Shown: piece by piece, positions 4,283 through 9,497 of the stretch
Position numbering within the stretch: the stretch's first letter is position 1
Layout of the letters: each line of letters starts with the position of its first letter
Assembly (NCBI GenBank): GCA_937901465.1
Contig: CALGTU010000053.1
Span: 1 to 9,497, forward strand
Direction of reading: 5' to 3'
Length of the DNA: 9,497 nucleotides
DNA from: an uncultured Clostridia bacterium
Lineage (GTDB): Bacteria; Bacillota; Clostridia; Oscillospirales; Ruminococcaceae
The notes under the pieces: generated by a model
Told to the model about the DNA's origin: nothing
The model's input: only the letters and a program-made list of their open reading frames with translations
Database searches by the model: none
Position numbers and translations under genes: made by a program

Positions 4283-5839
4283 TTATACTCTGTAAAATCC
4301 TGCTGAACAAGGAGGAACTGTTATCTTTTTATCTTCGTATGCTATTTCTCTGCCGAAAGAATAAACTGCTTCTTTCGGCTTATATTCACAAGGGAAAGAA
4401 ACTTCTCTGTCGGCAGGGTTTATGATAACAAGTATCTTTTCATCTTCGGAACTTCTTATAAAGGCAAGGGGATATTCATTCTTTTCTGCATAGATGAATT
4501 CAATCTCTGAATTGTTGCCTAAAGCAGAATGTGAACGCCTTATCGAAATGAGTTTTCTGATTTCGTTATAGAGTGAATTTTCATCTGCTATCTGACTTTC
4601 TGCGTCGGGTCGGTCATCGCTTTCGTCCTGCTTTATATATAATTTTTCGGGGGAAGCAAGGCTGAAACCTGCGTTGAGTGTTTTATCCCACTGCATAGGT
4701 GAACGCGAGCCTGTTCTGTCATATCCGCCCTCAACGGAAGTGAGATTTTCGACATATCTCATTCCGATTTCATCACCGTAATAGATGAATGGTGCGCCCG
4801 GAACAGACATAATAAAAGCGAATGCGATTTTAAGATTGTCGCCTTTTATACTTCTTTCAAGTCGGTCCATATCGTGATTTCCCGAGGGGATACATATAAG
4901 TCCCTTGCGTTCTGATTTTTCATAGTTTTCCTTATATTTTTCGACAAAAGCGCTGACATCGCCCTTTCCTCTTGACGAGAAGAAAGGCTCTTTGCATCTG
5001 AAAAGGTCGTTATAGTGTGAGGGACCGAAATGCAGAAGAAAGTCCATATGAAAACCGCCCTGCAAAGCCTTGTCGGGCTCACCCCATTCAGAAATCATAG
5101 CAGAATCGGGGAACTCTTCATCAAGGAATTTTCTGATTTTCTGCCATAGAGCAACAGTTCCGCTTTTTTCTTCGTTGTCATTCTTGACGAGAACACCTGC
5201 CATATCGACACGGAAACCATCGCAACCCATTTTAAGCCAGAAACGCATAATGTTCTTTATCTCTTCGATAGTAGAAAGCGCTGCTTCACTTTCGGTTGAC
5301 ATCTGCCATTTCTTTTCGGGATTGTAAAATCCGTAATTGAGCGCAGGCTGATGCGAGAAGAAGTTTACGGCGCAAGAGCCGTCTCTGTCTGAAATTCCTC
5401 TTAAACTGCCCATTTTATCGGGTTCTTCCCATATGCTGTCTGTCCAGATATATCTGTCGCTGAACTCGTTTCTTTCAGCCTTTAAAGACTCTTTGAACCA
5501 GGGGTGTTCAACTGATGTATGCCCCGGAACAAGGTCTAAAAGAATATGCATATCCCTTTTATGCACCTCTGAAAAAAGACGCTTTATATCTTCATTTGTT
5601 CCATATCTCGGAGCGACTGTGTAATAATCCGAAATATCATAACCTGCATCGCCGAAAGGAGATACAAAGCAAGGATTGAGCCATATCGCGTTGCAACCGA
5701 GTTCTTTTATGTAATCGAGTTTTGTTATAATTCCGTTGATGTCGCCTATGCCGTCGGCGTTGCTGTCGCAGAATGACTGTGGATAAATTTCATAGAAAAC
5801 CGCATCTGAAAGCCACTTCGGCTGATTGTTTCTTTTCAT
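4283..5839 (-). CDS. Glycoside hydrolase family 13 enzyme (alpha-glucosidase / alpha-amylase type), cytoplasmic
   Basis: The 518-aa length is normal for oligosaccharide-acting GH13 enzymes. The order is a (beta/alpha)8 barrel with a B-domain insertion, then a C-terminal beta-sandwich from about residue 430. A calcium-type loop DSNADGIGD sits at 25-33. The conserved regions are visible: DLVPGHTS at 102-109, GFRVDMA at 208-214 with nucleophile Asp212, SEWGEP with acid/base Glu251, and SGNHD with transition-state Asp323. Region I has Gly where Asn is usual (D-x-V-x-N-H). There is no signal peptide, so it acts inside the cell, probably on alpha-1,4 or alpha-1,6 oligosaccharides that have been imported. 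The start at 5839 has AGAGGAAG just upstream. It is divergent from the AraC-type gene, which is the likely regulator. Exact specificity cannot be read from the sequence. Confidence 0.93.
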   Translation of the reverse strand: MKRNNQPKWLSDAVFYEIYPQSFCDSNADGIGDINGIITKLDYIKELGCNAIWLNPCFVSPFGDAGYDISDYYTVAPRYGTNEDIKRLFSEVHKRDMHILLDLVPGHTSVEHPWFKESLKAERNEFSDRYIWTDSIWEEPDKMGSLRGISDRDGSCAVNFFSHQPALNYGFYNPEKKWQMSTESEAALSTIEEIKNIMRFWLKMGCDGFRVDMAGVLVKNDNEEKSGTVALWQKIRKFLDEEFPDSAMISEWGEPDKALQGGFHMDFLLHFGPSHYNDLFRCKEPFFSSRGKGDVSAFVEKYKENYEKSERKGLICIPSGNHDMDRLERSIKGDNLKIAFAFIMSVPGAPFIYYGDEIGMRYVENLTSVEGGYDRTGSRSPMQWDKTLNAGFSLASPEKLYIKQDESDDRPDAESQIADENSLYNEIRKLISIRRSHSALGNNSEIEFIYAEKNEYPLAFIRSSEDEKILVIINPADREVSFPCEYKPKEAVYSFGREIAYEDKKITVPPCSAGFYRV

Positions 5840-5871
5840 GGTATCTTCCTCTCTTTCTTTTTGAAAGACCG

Positions 5872-5900
5872 TTGAAATTGTCTTCCTTGTATGATATAAT
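5872..5900 (+). promoter_or_regulatory. Promoter of the AraC-type regulator
   Basis: TTGAAA (5872-5877) and TATAAT (5895-5900) lie 17 bp apart. The leader to the ATG at 5974 is about 65 nt. The -10 box overlaps that of the opposite promoter. Confidence 0.7.
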
Positions 5901-5924
5901 ACTATAAAAAAGTCGGTGTTTCAA
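5896..5924 (-). promoter_or_regulatory. Promoter of the GH13 gene
   Basis: On the minus strand, TTGAAA (5924-5919) and TATTAT (5901-5896) lie 17 bp apart. This gives a leader of roughly 50 nt to the ATG at 5839. Five of its six -10 bases are also in the TATAAT used on the plus strand, so the two promoters cannot be opened at once. Confidence 0.6.
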
Positions 5925-5962
5925 ATAAAATAATATGATTTTATGATACTATAATACTTTTT

Positions 5963-5969
5963 AAGGAGG
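5963..5969 (+). promoter_or_regulatory. Ribosome binding site of the AraC-type gene
   Basis: AAGGAGG is a near-perfect anti-Shine-Dalgarno match. It lies 4 bp before the ATG at 5974 and fixes that start. Confidence 0.75.
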
Positions 5970-5973
5970 AACT

Positions 5974-6840
5974 ATGGAAAAACTGAGTCTTTTGGAAAAA
6001 ATACAGCACAGTTCAAAGACTATGCCTTTCAGTTATTATAAATGCAGAATTCCCGATTATTTTCCGAATGTTCCTCTGCATTGGCATAAAGAGATTGAGA
6101 TAAACTATATCATTTCGGGCTCGGTCGAATTTATATGCGGTGATGATAAGTTTGTGGCAACAAAGGGAGATATAGTTCTCGTTATGCCCGATATGCTCCA
6201 CTCTGTATTCCCGAATGAAAACTCATCAACATTTTATGATACAATAGTTTTCAGCGCCGATATGTTAGGGCTTTCGGAGAACGACAGAAGTTCAACCGAA
6301 TTCATAAAGCCCATTTCAGAGGGGTGCGCAGAGATATATCCTCTTATAAAAAAAGACCACATATATTATGACGAACTTAAAACTACCGTTGAGAATATAT
6401 TTTCTTCTGCAAAGGGAAATTCCCCTGCGCTTGATATTCTTATGAAAAGCGAACTTCTGCGATTTTTCTGGATACTCATTGAAAACAAGGATATCAAAAC
6501 GAAAGATTTTCAGGCAGAAAAAAACGGGTTTTTAAAACCCGTCATAGAATATATGAATGAGAATTTTTCCGAGAACATAACCGTTTCAGACCTTGCTGTA
6601 AAGGCCTGTATGAGCAAGAGTTATTTTATGCAGAGATTCAAGGACTCAGCAGGAATGGGCGCTATCGAATATCTTTCGCAACTGAGGATAAAAAAGGCCT
6701 GCGAAATACTCAAAGACAGCGATATGTCATCTTGTGACACGGCGTTTATGTGTGGTTTCCGTAACCTTTCAAACTTCAACAGACAGTTCAGAAAAATCGT
6801 CGGAATGACCCCGAAGGAATATAGAATAAAGAATAGATAA
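5974..6840 (+). CDS. AraC-family transcriptional regulator with N-terminal cupin domain
   Basis: The protein has 288 residues, the standard size for the family. An N-terminal cupin-like sensing domain includes PLHWHKEIEINYIISGSVEF (about residues 34-53) and KGDIVLVMPDMLHSV (64-78). The His-x-His of the HWHKE motif is typical of sugar-sensing AraC proteins. The C-terminal DNA-binding domain (about 188-286) holds two helix-turn-helix units, ITVSDLAVKACMSKSYFMQR and SCDTAFMCGFRNLSNFNRQF, and ends with the signature GMTPKEYR. It is transcribed away from the GH13 gene through a shared promoter region, the usual setting for a regulator of a neighbouring sugar-use gene. I infer that it controls 4283-5839 in response to an imported oligosaccharide or monosaccharide. 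Terminator at 6898-6933. Confidence 0.93.
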   Translation: MEKLSLLEKIQHSSKTMPFSYYKCRIPDYFPNVPLHWHKEIEINYIISGSVEFICGDDKFVATKGDIVLVMPDMLHSVFPNENSSTFYDTIVFSADMLGLSENDRSSTEFIKPISEGCAEIYPLIKKDHIYYDELKTTVENIFSSAKGNSPALDILMKSELLRFFWILIENKDIKTKDFQAEKNGFLKPVIEYMNENFSENITVSDLAVKACMSKSYFMQRFKDSAGMGAIEYLSQLRIKKACEILKDSDMSSCDTAFMCGFRNLSNFNRQFRKIVGMTPKEYRIKNR

Positions 6841-6897
6841 TATAACCCCTCCAAGTGAACGCTATGAAGAATAATAGGAATGTGGTTGTTTTATAAA

Positions 6898-6933
6898 CAA
6901 AATCTCCCGTAATTTCTCACGGGAGATTTTTTG
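6898..6933. terminator. Bidirectional terminator shared by the AraC-type gene and the minus-strand remnant
   Basis: AATCTCCCGT (6901-6910) and ACGGGAGATT (6919-6928) form a perfect 10-bp stem, extended by flanking A/T pairs. TTTTTTG follows on the plus strand and TTTTGTTT on the minus strand. Confidence 0.85.
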
Positions 6934-6939
6934 TTATAT

Positions 6940-7199
6940 TTACAGAAGAACTATCTCTTCTACCTTAATGCTTTCACCTGCTGAAAGGTCTGTGTGGTCT
7001 GTATCGTCAATAACGATAACATATTCAGAAGCGTGAGTGAATGTAAGGTCTGCCTTGCCGTTTTCGTCAATTTCATCGGAACAGATAATATCCATTTCCT
7101 TGCCGTTGTAGTAATAAAGGTTTGCGAAATTGCCCTTGTTATTCTTGCCCATATCAACAGTAAGAACAGTCTTGAAACCGAAGACGCTCTTGCGTTGTA
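6940..7199 (-). pseudogene. C-terminal remnant of a secreted or surface-protein gene
   Basis: The minus strand reads about 80 coherent residues: FGFKTVLTVDMGKNNKGNFA, then NLYYYNGKEMD, DEIDENGKADLTFTHASEYV, and IVIDDTDHTDLSAG before VEEIVLL and a TAA at 6942-6940. The strand-rich, Asn/Asp/Tyr-rich text resembles the beta-sandwich-like C-terminal domain of large extracellular proteins of Clostridia, by memory rather than search. Upstream of about 7200 the frame loses that character and enters the perfect hairpin at 7216-7251. Its nominal GTG start at 7266 lies beyond the hairpin and has no credible ribosome binding site. The 5' part of the gene has therefore been lost, probably where the accessory DNA to the right was joined. 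It shares the terminator at 6898-6933, as expected of a once functional gene end. Confidence 0.5.
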
Positions 7200-7215
7200 C
7201 CCATAACAGACACGA

Positions 7216-7259
7216 AACAGGCGTATGCAAAGAAAATTGCATACGCCTGTTGTTTATTT
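7216..7259 (+). terminator. Perfect 15-bp hairpin at the break of the surface-protein remnant
   Basis: AACAGGCGTATGCAA (7216-7230) and TTGCATACGCCTGTT (7237-7251) pair perfectly around a 6-nt loop. GTTTATTT follows on the plus strand. On the minus strand no T run follows, so it would work only for plus-strand transcripts. No plus-strand gene lies directly upstream that needs it. It may be the end of a gene that was deleted, or a structure tied to the junction. Confidence 0.5.
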
Positions 7260-7329
7260 CAAACACTCATTTTAAAGAATTAAAAAATAAGTTTTATTCG
7301 CAGAAAGTTCAGCAAGATGTACAGTGATA

Positions 7330-7358
7330 TTGAAATCCTATAGATTTTATGCTATAAT
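7330..7358 (+). promoter_or_regulatory. Promoter of the methyltransferase-like / DUF1848 operon
   Basis: TTGAAA (7330-7335) and TATAAT (7353-7358) are 17 bp apart, giving a leader of about 65 nt. It is the only clear promoter for the pair. Confidence 0.7.
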
Positions 7359-7414
7359 GATAATGGATTATTATAAATCGCATCTTGCCTATACGGATTA
7401 TAATGAACTGTTGA

Positions 7415-7421
7415 AAAGGAG
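7415..7421 (+). promoter_or_regulatory. Ribosome binding site that decides the start at 7430
   Basis: AAAGGAG spans 7415-7421. Its last G is the first base of a GTG that would give the longest frame (7421). The ATG at 7430 is eight bases downstream, the correct spacing, and is the preferred start. Confidence 0.7.
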
Positions 7422-7429
7422 TGGACTGT

Positions 7430-8326
7430 ATGCTAATTCATGAAATTGTAGATTATTGTGATCGTGAATATAATAACGCAAATCCACAATGTCAATGTAA
7501 AGATTGTAATCATCCATTTGAGTGTTCAGGGAACTGTAAAAACTGTCTGGAGCAAGTTCATTACCCATATAGATATCCTGATGGAAAACATGATTATGAT
7601 TGTCAGAATATGCTGAATTTCTATGTTTGTGATTATATTAATAAATATGCTTCCGAAATGTTATATTTACTTCGAAAAAGTGAAAAGCTCCAAGAAATAG
7701 ATGAATATCATATTCTGTCAATCGGATGTGGAGCAGCTCCTGACTTAATGGCTTTTGAACAATATGTTTTAGAAACAGATGAAGAAAAAGAAATAAAATA
7801 TTTTGGTATCGACAAAAACGATCTCTGGAACGATATACATCATGAAATTAGAGAATATTTTAGCGATATTATTACACATTCAAATTTTGAATACGAAGAT
7901 GTTATGGAATACTTCAAATCAAATGCTATAAAATCTACAAACGTCATTGTATTCCAGTATGTTATCTCACATTTTTATAACACAAATCAAATTCAATATA
8001 TACAGGATTTTTTCATGAATATTGTTGATAAAGTTGTAGAAAAAAAGAGTCCCCATGAACCAATTGTAATCTTAATAAATGACACAAACAGTTGTTATAG
8101 AGGAAGAAGCTTCTTCATGGATTTAAAGGATATTCTGCAAAATAATGGATATCATGGAACTTACAAAAGTTTTTATTTCGACCACAATATTCAAAATCCA
8201 GCTCAAAGATATGGCGAAAAACATGTATGCAAGCAATGCTTATTTGATTTAAGCGATTTTGACTTGCGACAATATGAGCCATGGTCAAAATGCTCAGCTG
8301 CCCAATTGCTTATCGAAATCGAATAG
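7430..8326 (+). CDS. Cysteine-rich SAM-dependent methyltransferase-like protein, DUF1848 partner
   Basis: The 298-aa protein (start chosen by the ribosome binding site at 7415-7421) has three parts. Residues 10-67 form a cysteine-rich head: Cys21, 23, 26, 32, 36, 39, 58 and 67 (NPQCQCKDC, ECSGNCKNC), able to hold zinc or an Fe-S cluster. Residues 92-130 show a class I SAM-binding signature, YHILSIGCGAAPD (motif I, beta1-Gly loop) and YFGIDKN (acidic end of beta2). IVFQYVISHF (173-182) and VILINDTNS (213-221) would be later core strands. The tail has CKQC (267-270) and Cys288. The catalytic substrate is not evident. It overlaps functionally with the next gene: the downstream ribosome binding site starts right after its stop codon and the gap is 10 bp, so the two proteins are very likely made together and act together. 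Confidence 0.75.
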   Translation: MLIHEIVDYCDREYNNANPQCQCKDCNHPFECSGNCKNCLEQVHYPYRYPDGKHDYDCQNMLNFYVCDYINKYASEMLYLLRKSEKLQEIDEYHILSIGCGAAPDLMAFEQYVLETDEEKEIKYFGIDKNDLWNDIHHEIREYFSDIITHSNFEYEDVMEYFKSNAIKSTNVIVFQYVISHFYNTNQIQYIQDFFMNIVDKVVEKKSPHEPIVILINDTNSCYRGRSFFMDLKDILQNNGYHGTYKSFYFDHNIQNPAQRYGEKHVCKQCLFDLSDFDLRQYEPWSKCSAAQLLIEIE

Positions 8327-8336
8327 AGGTGATTAA

Positions 8337-9272
8337 ATGATTATAAGTGCAAGTCGAAGAACTGACATACCTTCATTTTATTCAGACTGGATGTTTAATA
8401 GATTAAAAGAAGGCTATGTTTGCGTAAGAAATCCGATGAATATACACCAAATAAGCCAAATAAGTCTATCTCCTGATGTGGTTGATGGTATCGTATTCTG
8501 GACAAAAAATCCTACACCTATGCTCGAAAGAATACACGAACTCGATAAATACACTTATTATTTTCAATTCACGCTTAATTCTTACGGAAAAGATGTAGAA
8601 AAGAATGTGCCCTCAAAAAATGATGTAATCATACCAACTTTTAAAAAGCTTTCTTCGACAATAGGTAAAGAACGAGTCGTATGGAGATATGACCCTATAT
8701 TGATAAACGAACACTATACGATAGGATACCATAAAAAATATTTTCAGAAGCTATGCGAAAGCTTATGCAATTACACAGAAAAATGTACAGTGAGCTTTGT
8801 TGATCTTTATAAAAATGCAGAAAGAAACATTAAGTCTCTTAATATACATATACCTACAAATGAAGAAGTCATCGATTTAATGAGTTTTTTCTCAAAAGTC
8901 GCAAAAGAGAATGGAATATATATTGATACCTGCGCTGAAGAATATGACCTTTCCTCTATAGATATTGCACATGCATGCTGCATTGATAAGCAACGCCTCG
9001 AAAAAATAGGAAATTATCAACTTAAAATCGGAAAAGACAAAAATCAAAGAGGAGTTTGTGGATGCATAGAAAGTATTGACATAGGTATGTATAATACCTG
9101 TGAAAATGGATGTATGTACTGTTATGCTAATTTTAACTGCGAAATGGCACATAATAATCACGGAAAACATAATCCTTTTTCTCCATTAATATGCGGAGAA
9201 ATCGGTGATGATGATAAAGTCAACATACGTAAAGTTAAATCCAATATTGATGGTCAGCTTCAGTTGTTTTGA
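8337..9272 (+). CDS. DUF1848 family protein with radical-SAM-like C-terminal cysteine cluster
   Basis: The 311-aa protein starts with IISASRRTDIPSFYSDWMFN and RNPMN (32-36), hallmarks of the DUF1848 family. VFWTKNP (53-59), FQFTLNSYG (77-84) and WRYDPI (116-121) look like successive barrel strand ends, and YIDTCAEEYD (195-204) continues this. Near the C-terminus come CGC (Cys241, 243) and TCENGCMYCYA with Cys255, 259 and 262 in C-x3-C-x2-C, followed by Tyr. That spacing is the [4Fe-4S] motif of radical SAM enzymes, but there it lies near the N-terminus; the resemblance is noted for this family. The function is unknown. It is second in an operon, with AGGTGA (8327-8332) five bases or fewer before ATG 8337. 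The methyltransferase-like partner may supply or consume SAM chemistry on the same substrate; this is inference. Terminator at 9299-9339. Confidence 0.9.
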   Translation: MIISASRRTDIPSFYSDWMFNRLKEGYVCVRNPMNIHQISQISLSPDVVDGIVFWTKNPTPMLERIHELDKYTYYFQFTLNSYGKDVEKNVPSKNDVIIPTFKKLSSTIGKERVVWRYDPILINEHYTIGYHKKYFQKLCESLCNYTEKCTVSFVDLYKNAERNIKSLNIHIPTNEEVIDLMSFFSKVAKENGIYIDTCAEEYDLSSIDIAHACCIDKQRLEKIGNYQLKIGKDKNQRGVCGCIESIDIGMYNTCENGCMYCYANFNCEMAHNNHGKHNPFSPLICGEIGDDDKVNIRKVKSNIDGQLQLF

Positions 9273-9298
9273 TTTTAGTTTATACTCTCCAATAAAAT

Positions 9299-9339
9299 GA
9301 GTGCTCTCTATAAATGATAGAGGGCACTCGCTTTTTATT
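9299..9339 (+). terminator. Terminator of the methyltransferase-like / DUF1848 operon
   Basis: GAGTGCTCTCTAT (9299-9311) pairs with ATAGAGGGCACTC (9317-9329), 13 bp with one non-canonical G-U pair. GCTTTTTATTT follows. Confidence 0.85.
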
Positions 9340-9398
9340 TATAATTTAGCATTTATTCTTATCGCAAACACATTAAGAGCAGGTATAAAAACAAGAAA

Positions 9399-9424
9399 GT
9401 CCGAACATTTTTTGATGTTCGGAC
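9399..9424 (-). terminator. Terminator of the tRNA-Asn gene
   Basis: GTCCGAACAT (9399-9408) and ATGTTCGGAC (9415-9424) form a perfect 10-bp stem. Read on the minus strand it lies 10 bp beyond the tRNA 3' end and is followed by TTTCTTGTTTTT. Confidence 0.8.
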
Positions 9425-9434
9425 TATTCCAGTA

Positions 9435-9497
9435 TGGCTCCTCCAACTGGACTCGAACCAGTGACATCTTGATTAACAGTCAAGCGCTCTACCGACT
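9435..9497 (-). tRNA. tRNA-Asn (anticodon GUU), 5' end outside the window
   Basis: The reverse complement reads AGTCGGTAGAGCG of the D arm, then the anticodon stem CTTGA/TCAAG with loop CTGTTAA. The anticodon is GTT (plus-strand AAC at 9475-9477). The T arm ACTGG-TTCGAGT-CCAGT, the acceptor strand TGGAGGA, discriminator G and an encoded CCA (9437-9435) follow. About 63 of some 76 nt are present. The acceptor strand predicts a 5' end of TCCTCCA beyond the window edge. Encoded CCA and the sequence as a whole are normal for Bacillota. Confidence 0.95.

Noticed and set aside
5070..5327. Plus-strand frames within the GH13 gene
   Set aside because: They are antisense shadows of a well-supported coding sequence, with no start signals and no family features.
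5941..5960. Second promoter for the AraC-type gene using TATAAT at 5950-5955
   Set aside because: No -35 box at 16-18 bp, and the start would fall on the ribosome binding site.
6841..6897. Hidden gene or riboswitch between the AraC-type gene and its terminator
   Set aside because: It is only 57 bp, with no ribosome binding site, start or structured motif visible.
7421..7429. GTG at 7421 as the start of the methyltransferase-like gene
   Set aside because: Its first base is the last base of the only good ribosome binding site; ATG at 7430 has the correct spacing.
7357..7443. Short open frame (DYYKSHLAYTDYNELLKRSG) overlapping the methyltransferase-like start
   Set aside because: Its first ATGs fall within or at the -10 box, so that promoter could not express it with a ribosome binding site; probably chance or an old fragment.
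9435..9497. tRNA-Asn 3' end as an integration site for the operon at 7330-9330
   Set aside because: I found no second copy of the tRNA 3' end in the window and no integrase gene; the operon also has ordinary intergenic spacing from the tRNA terminator.
1..9497. CRISPR array or toxin-antitoxin pair
   Set aside because: No regularly spaced repeats were seen, and no adjacent small gene pair matches a known toxin-antitoxin family.

Overview
The window looks like chromosome of a low-to-moderate GC Bacillota, most likely a gut-type member of class Clostridia. This rests on the strong Shine-Dalgarno sites, the many textbook TTGAnn-17 bp-TATAAT promoters, GTG/ATG starts, U-tailed hairpin terminators and protein family content. 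Genus cannot be fixed from the sequence. The window appears to be a patchwork of ordinary chromosomal genes and small accessory insertions.

Region 1 (1-2835) is accessory. It starts with an alpha/beta hydrolase that lacks its N-terminal third. Two unrelated uncharacterised genes follow: a 157-aa protein with two CxxC pairs (937-1410) and a 323-aa helical-repeat-like protein (1749-2720). Each of these two has its own near-consensus promoter, followed by the same 21-bp leader repeat, and ends in shared short tail motifs. Between them lies a scrap of coding sequence on the minus strand that resembles mobile-element DNA. The layout suggests a cassette-like array.

Region 2 (2836-6931) looks like stable chromosome. 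A TetR-type regulator and a flavodoxin-fold protein with an iron-sulfur-flavoprotein-type cysteine motif form a two-gene operon. Its promoter carries one palindrome filling the -35/-10 spacer and a second near the transcription start. Converging on it is a cytoplasmic GH13 glucosidase-type enzyme. An AraC-type regulator is transcribed away from that enzyme, and the -10 boxes of the two divergent promoters overlap.

Region 3 (6932-7320) holds only the C-terminal end of what looks like a secreted or surface protein gene on the minus strand. It is cut off at a perfect 15-bp hairpin.

Region 4 (7330-9330) is a two-gene operon: a cysteine-rich SAM-methyltransferase-like protein, and a DUF1848 protein carrying a radical-SAM-like CxxxCxxC at its C-terminus. 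This pair is the best candidate for an undescribed enzymatic system. The window ends inside a tRNA-Asn gene on the minus strand, with its own terminator.
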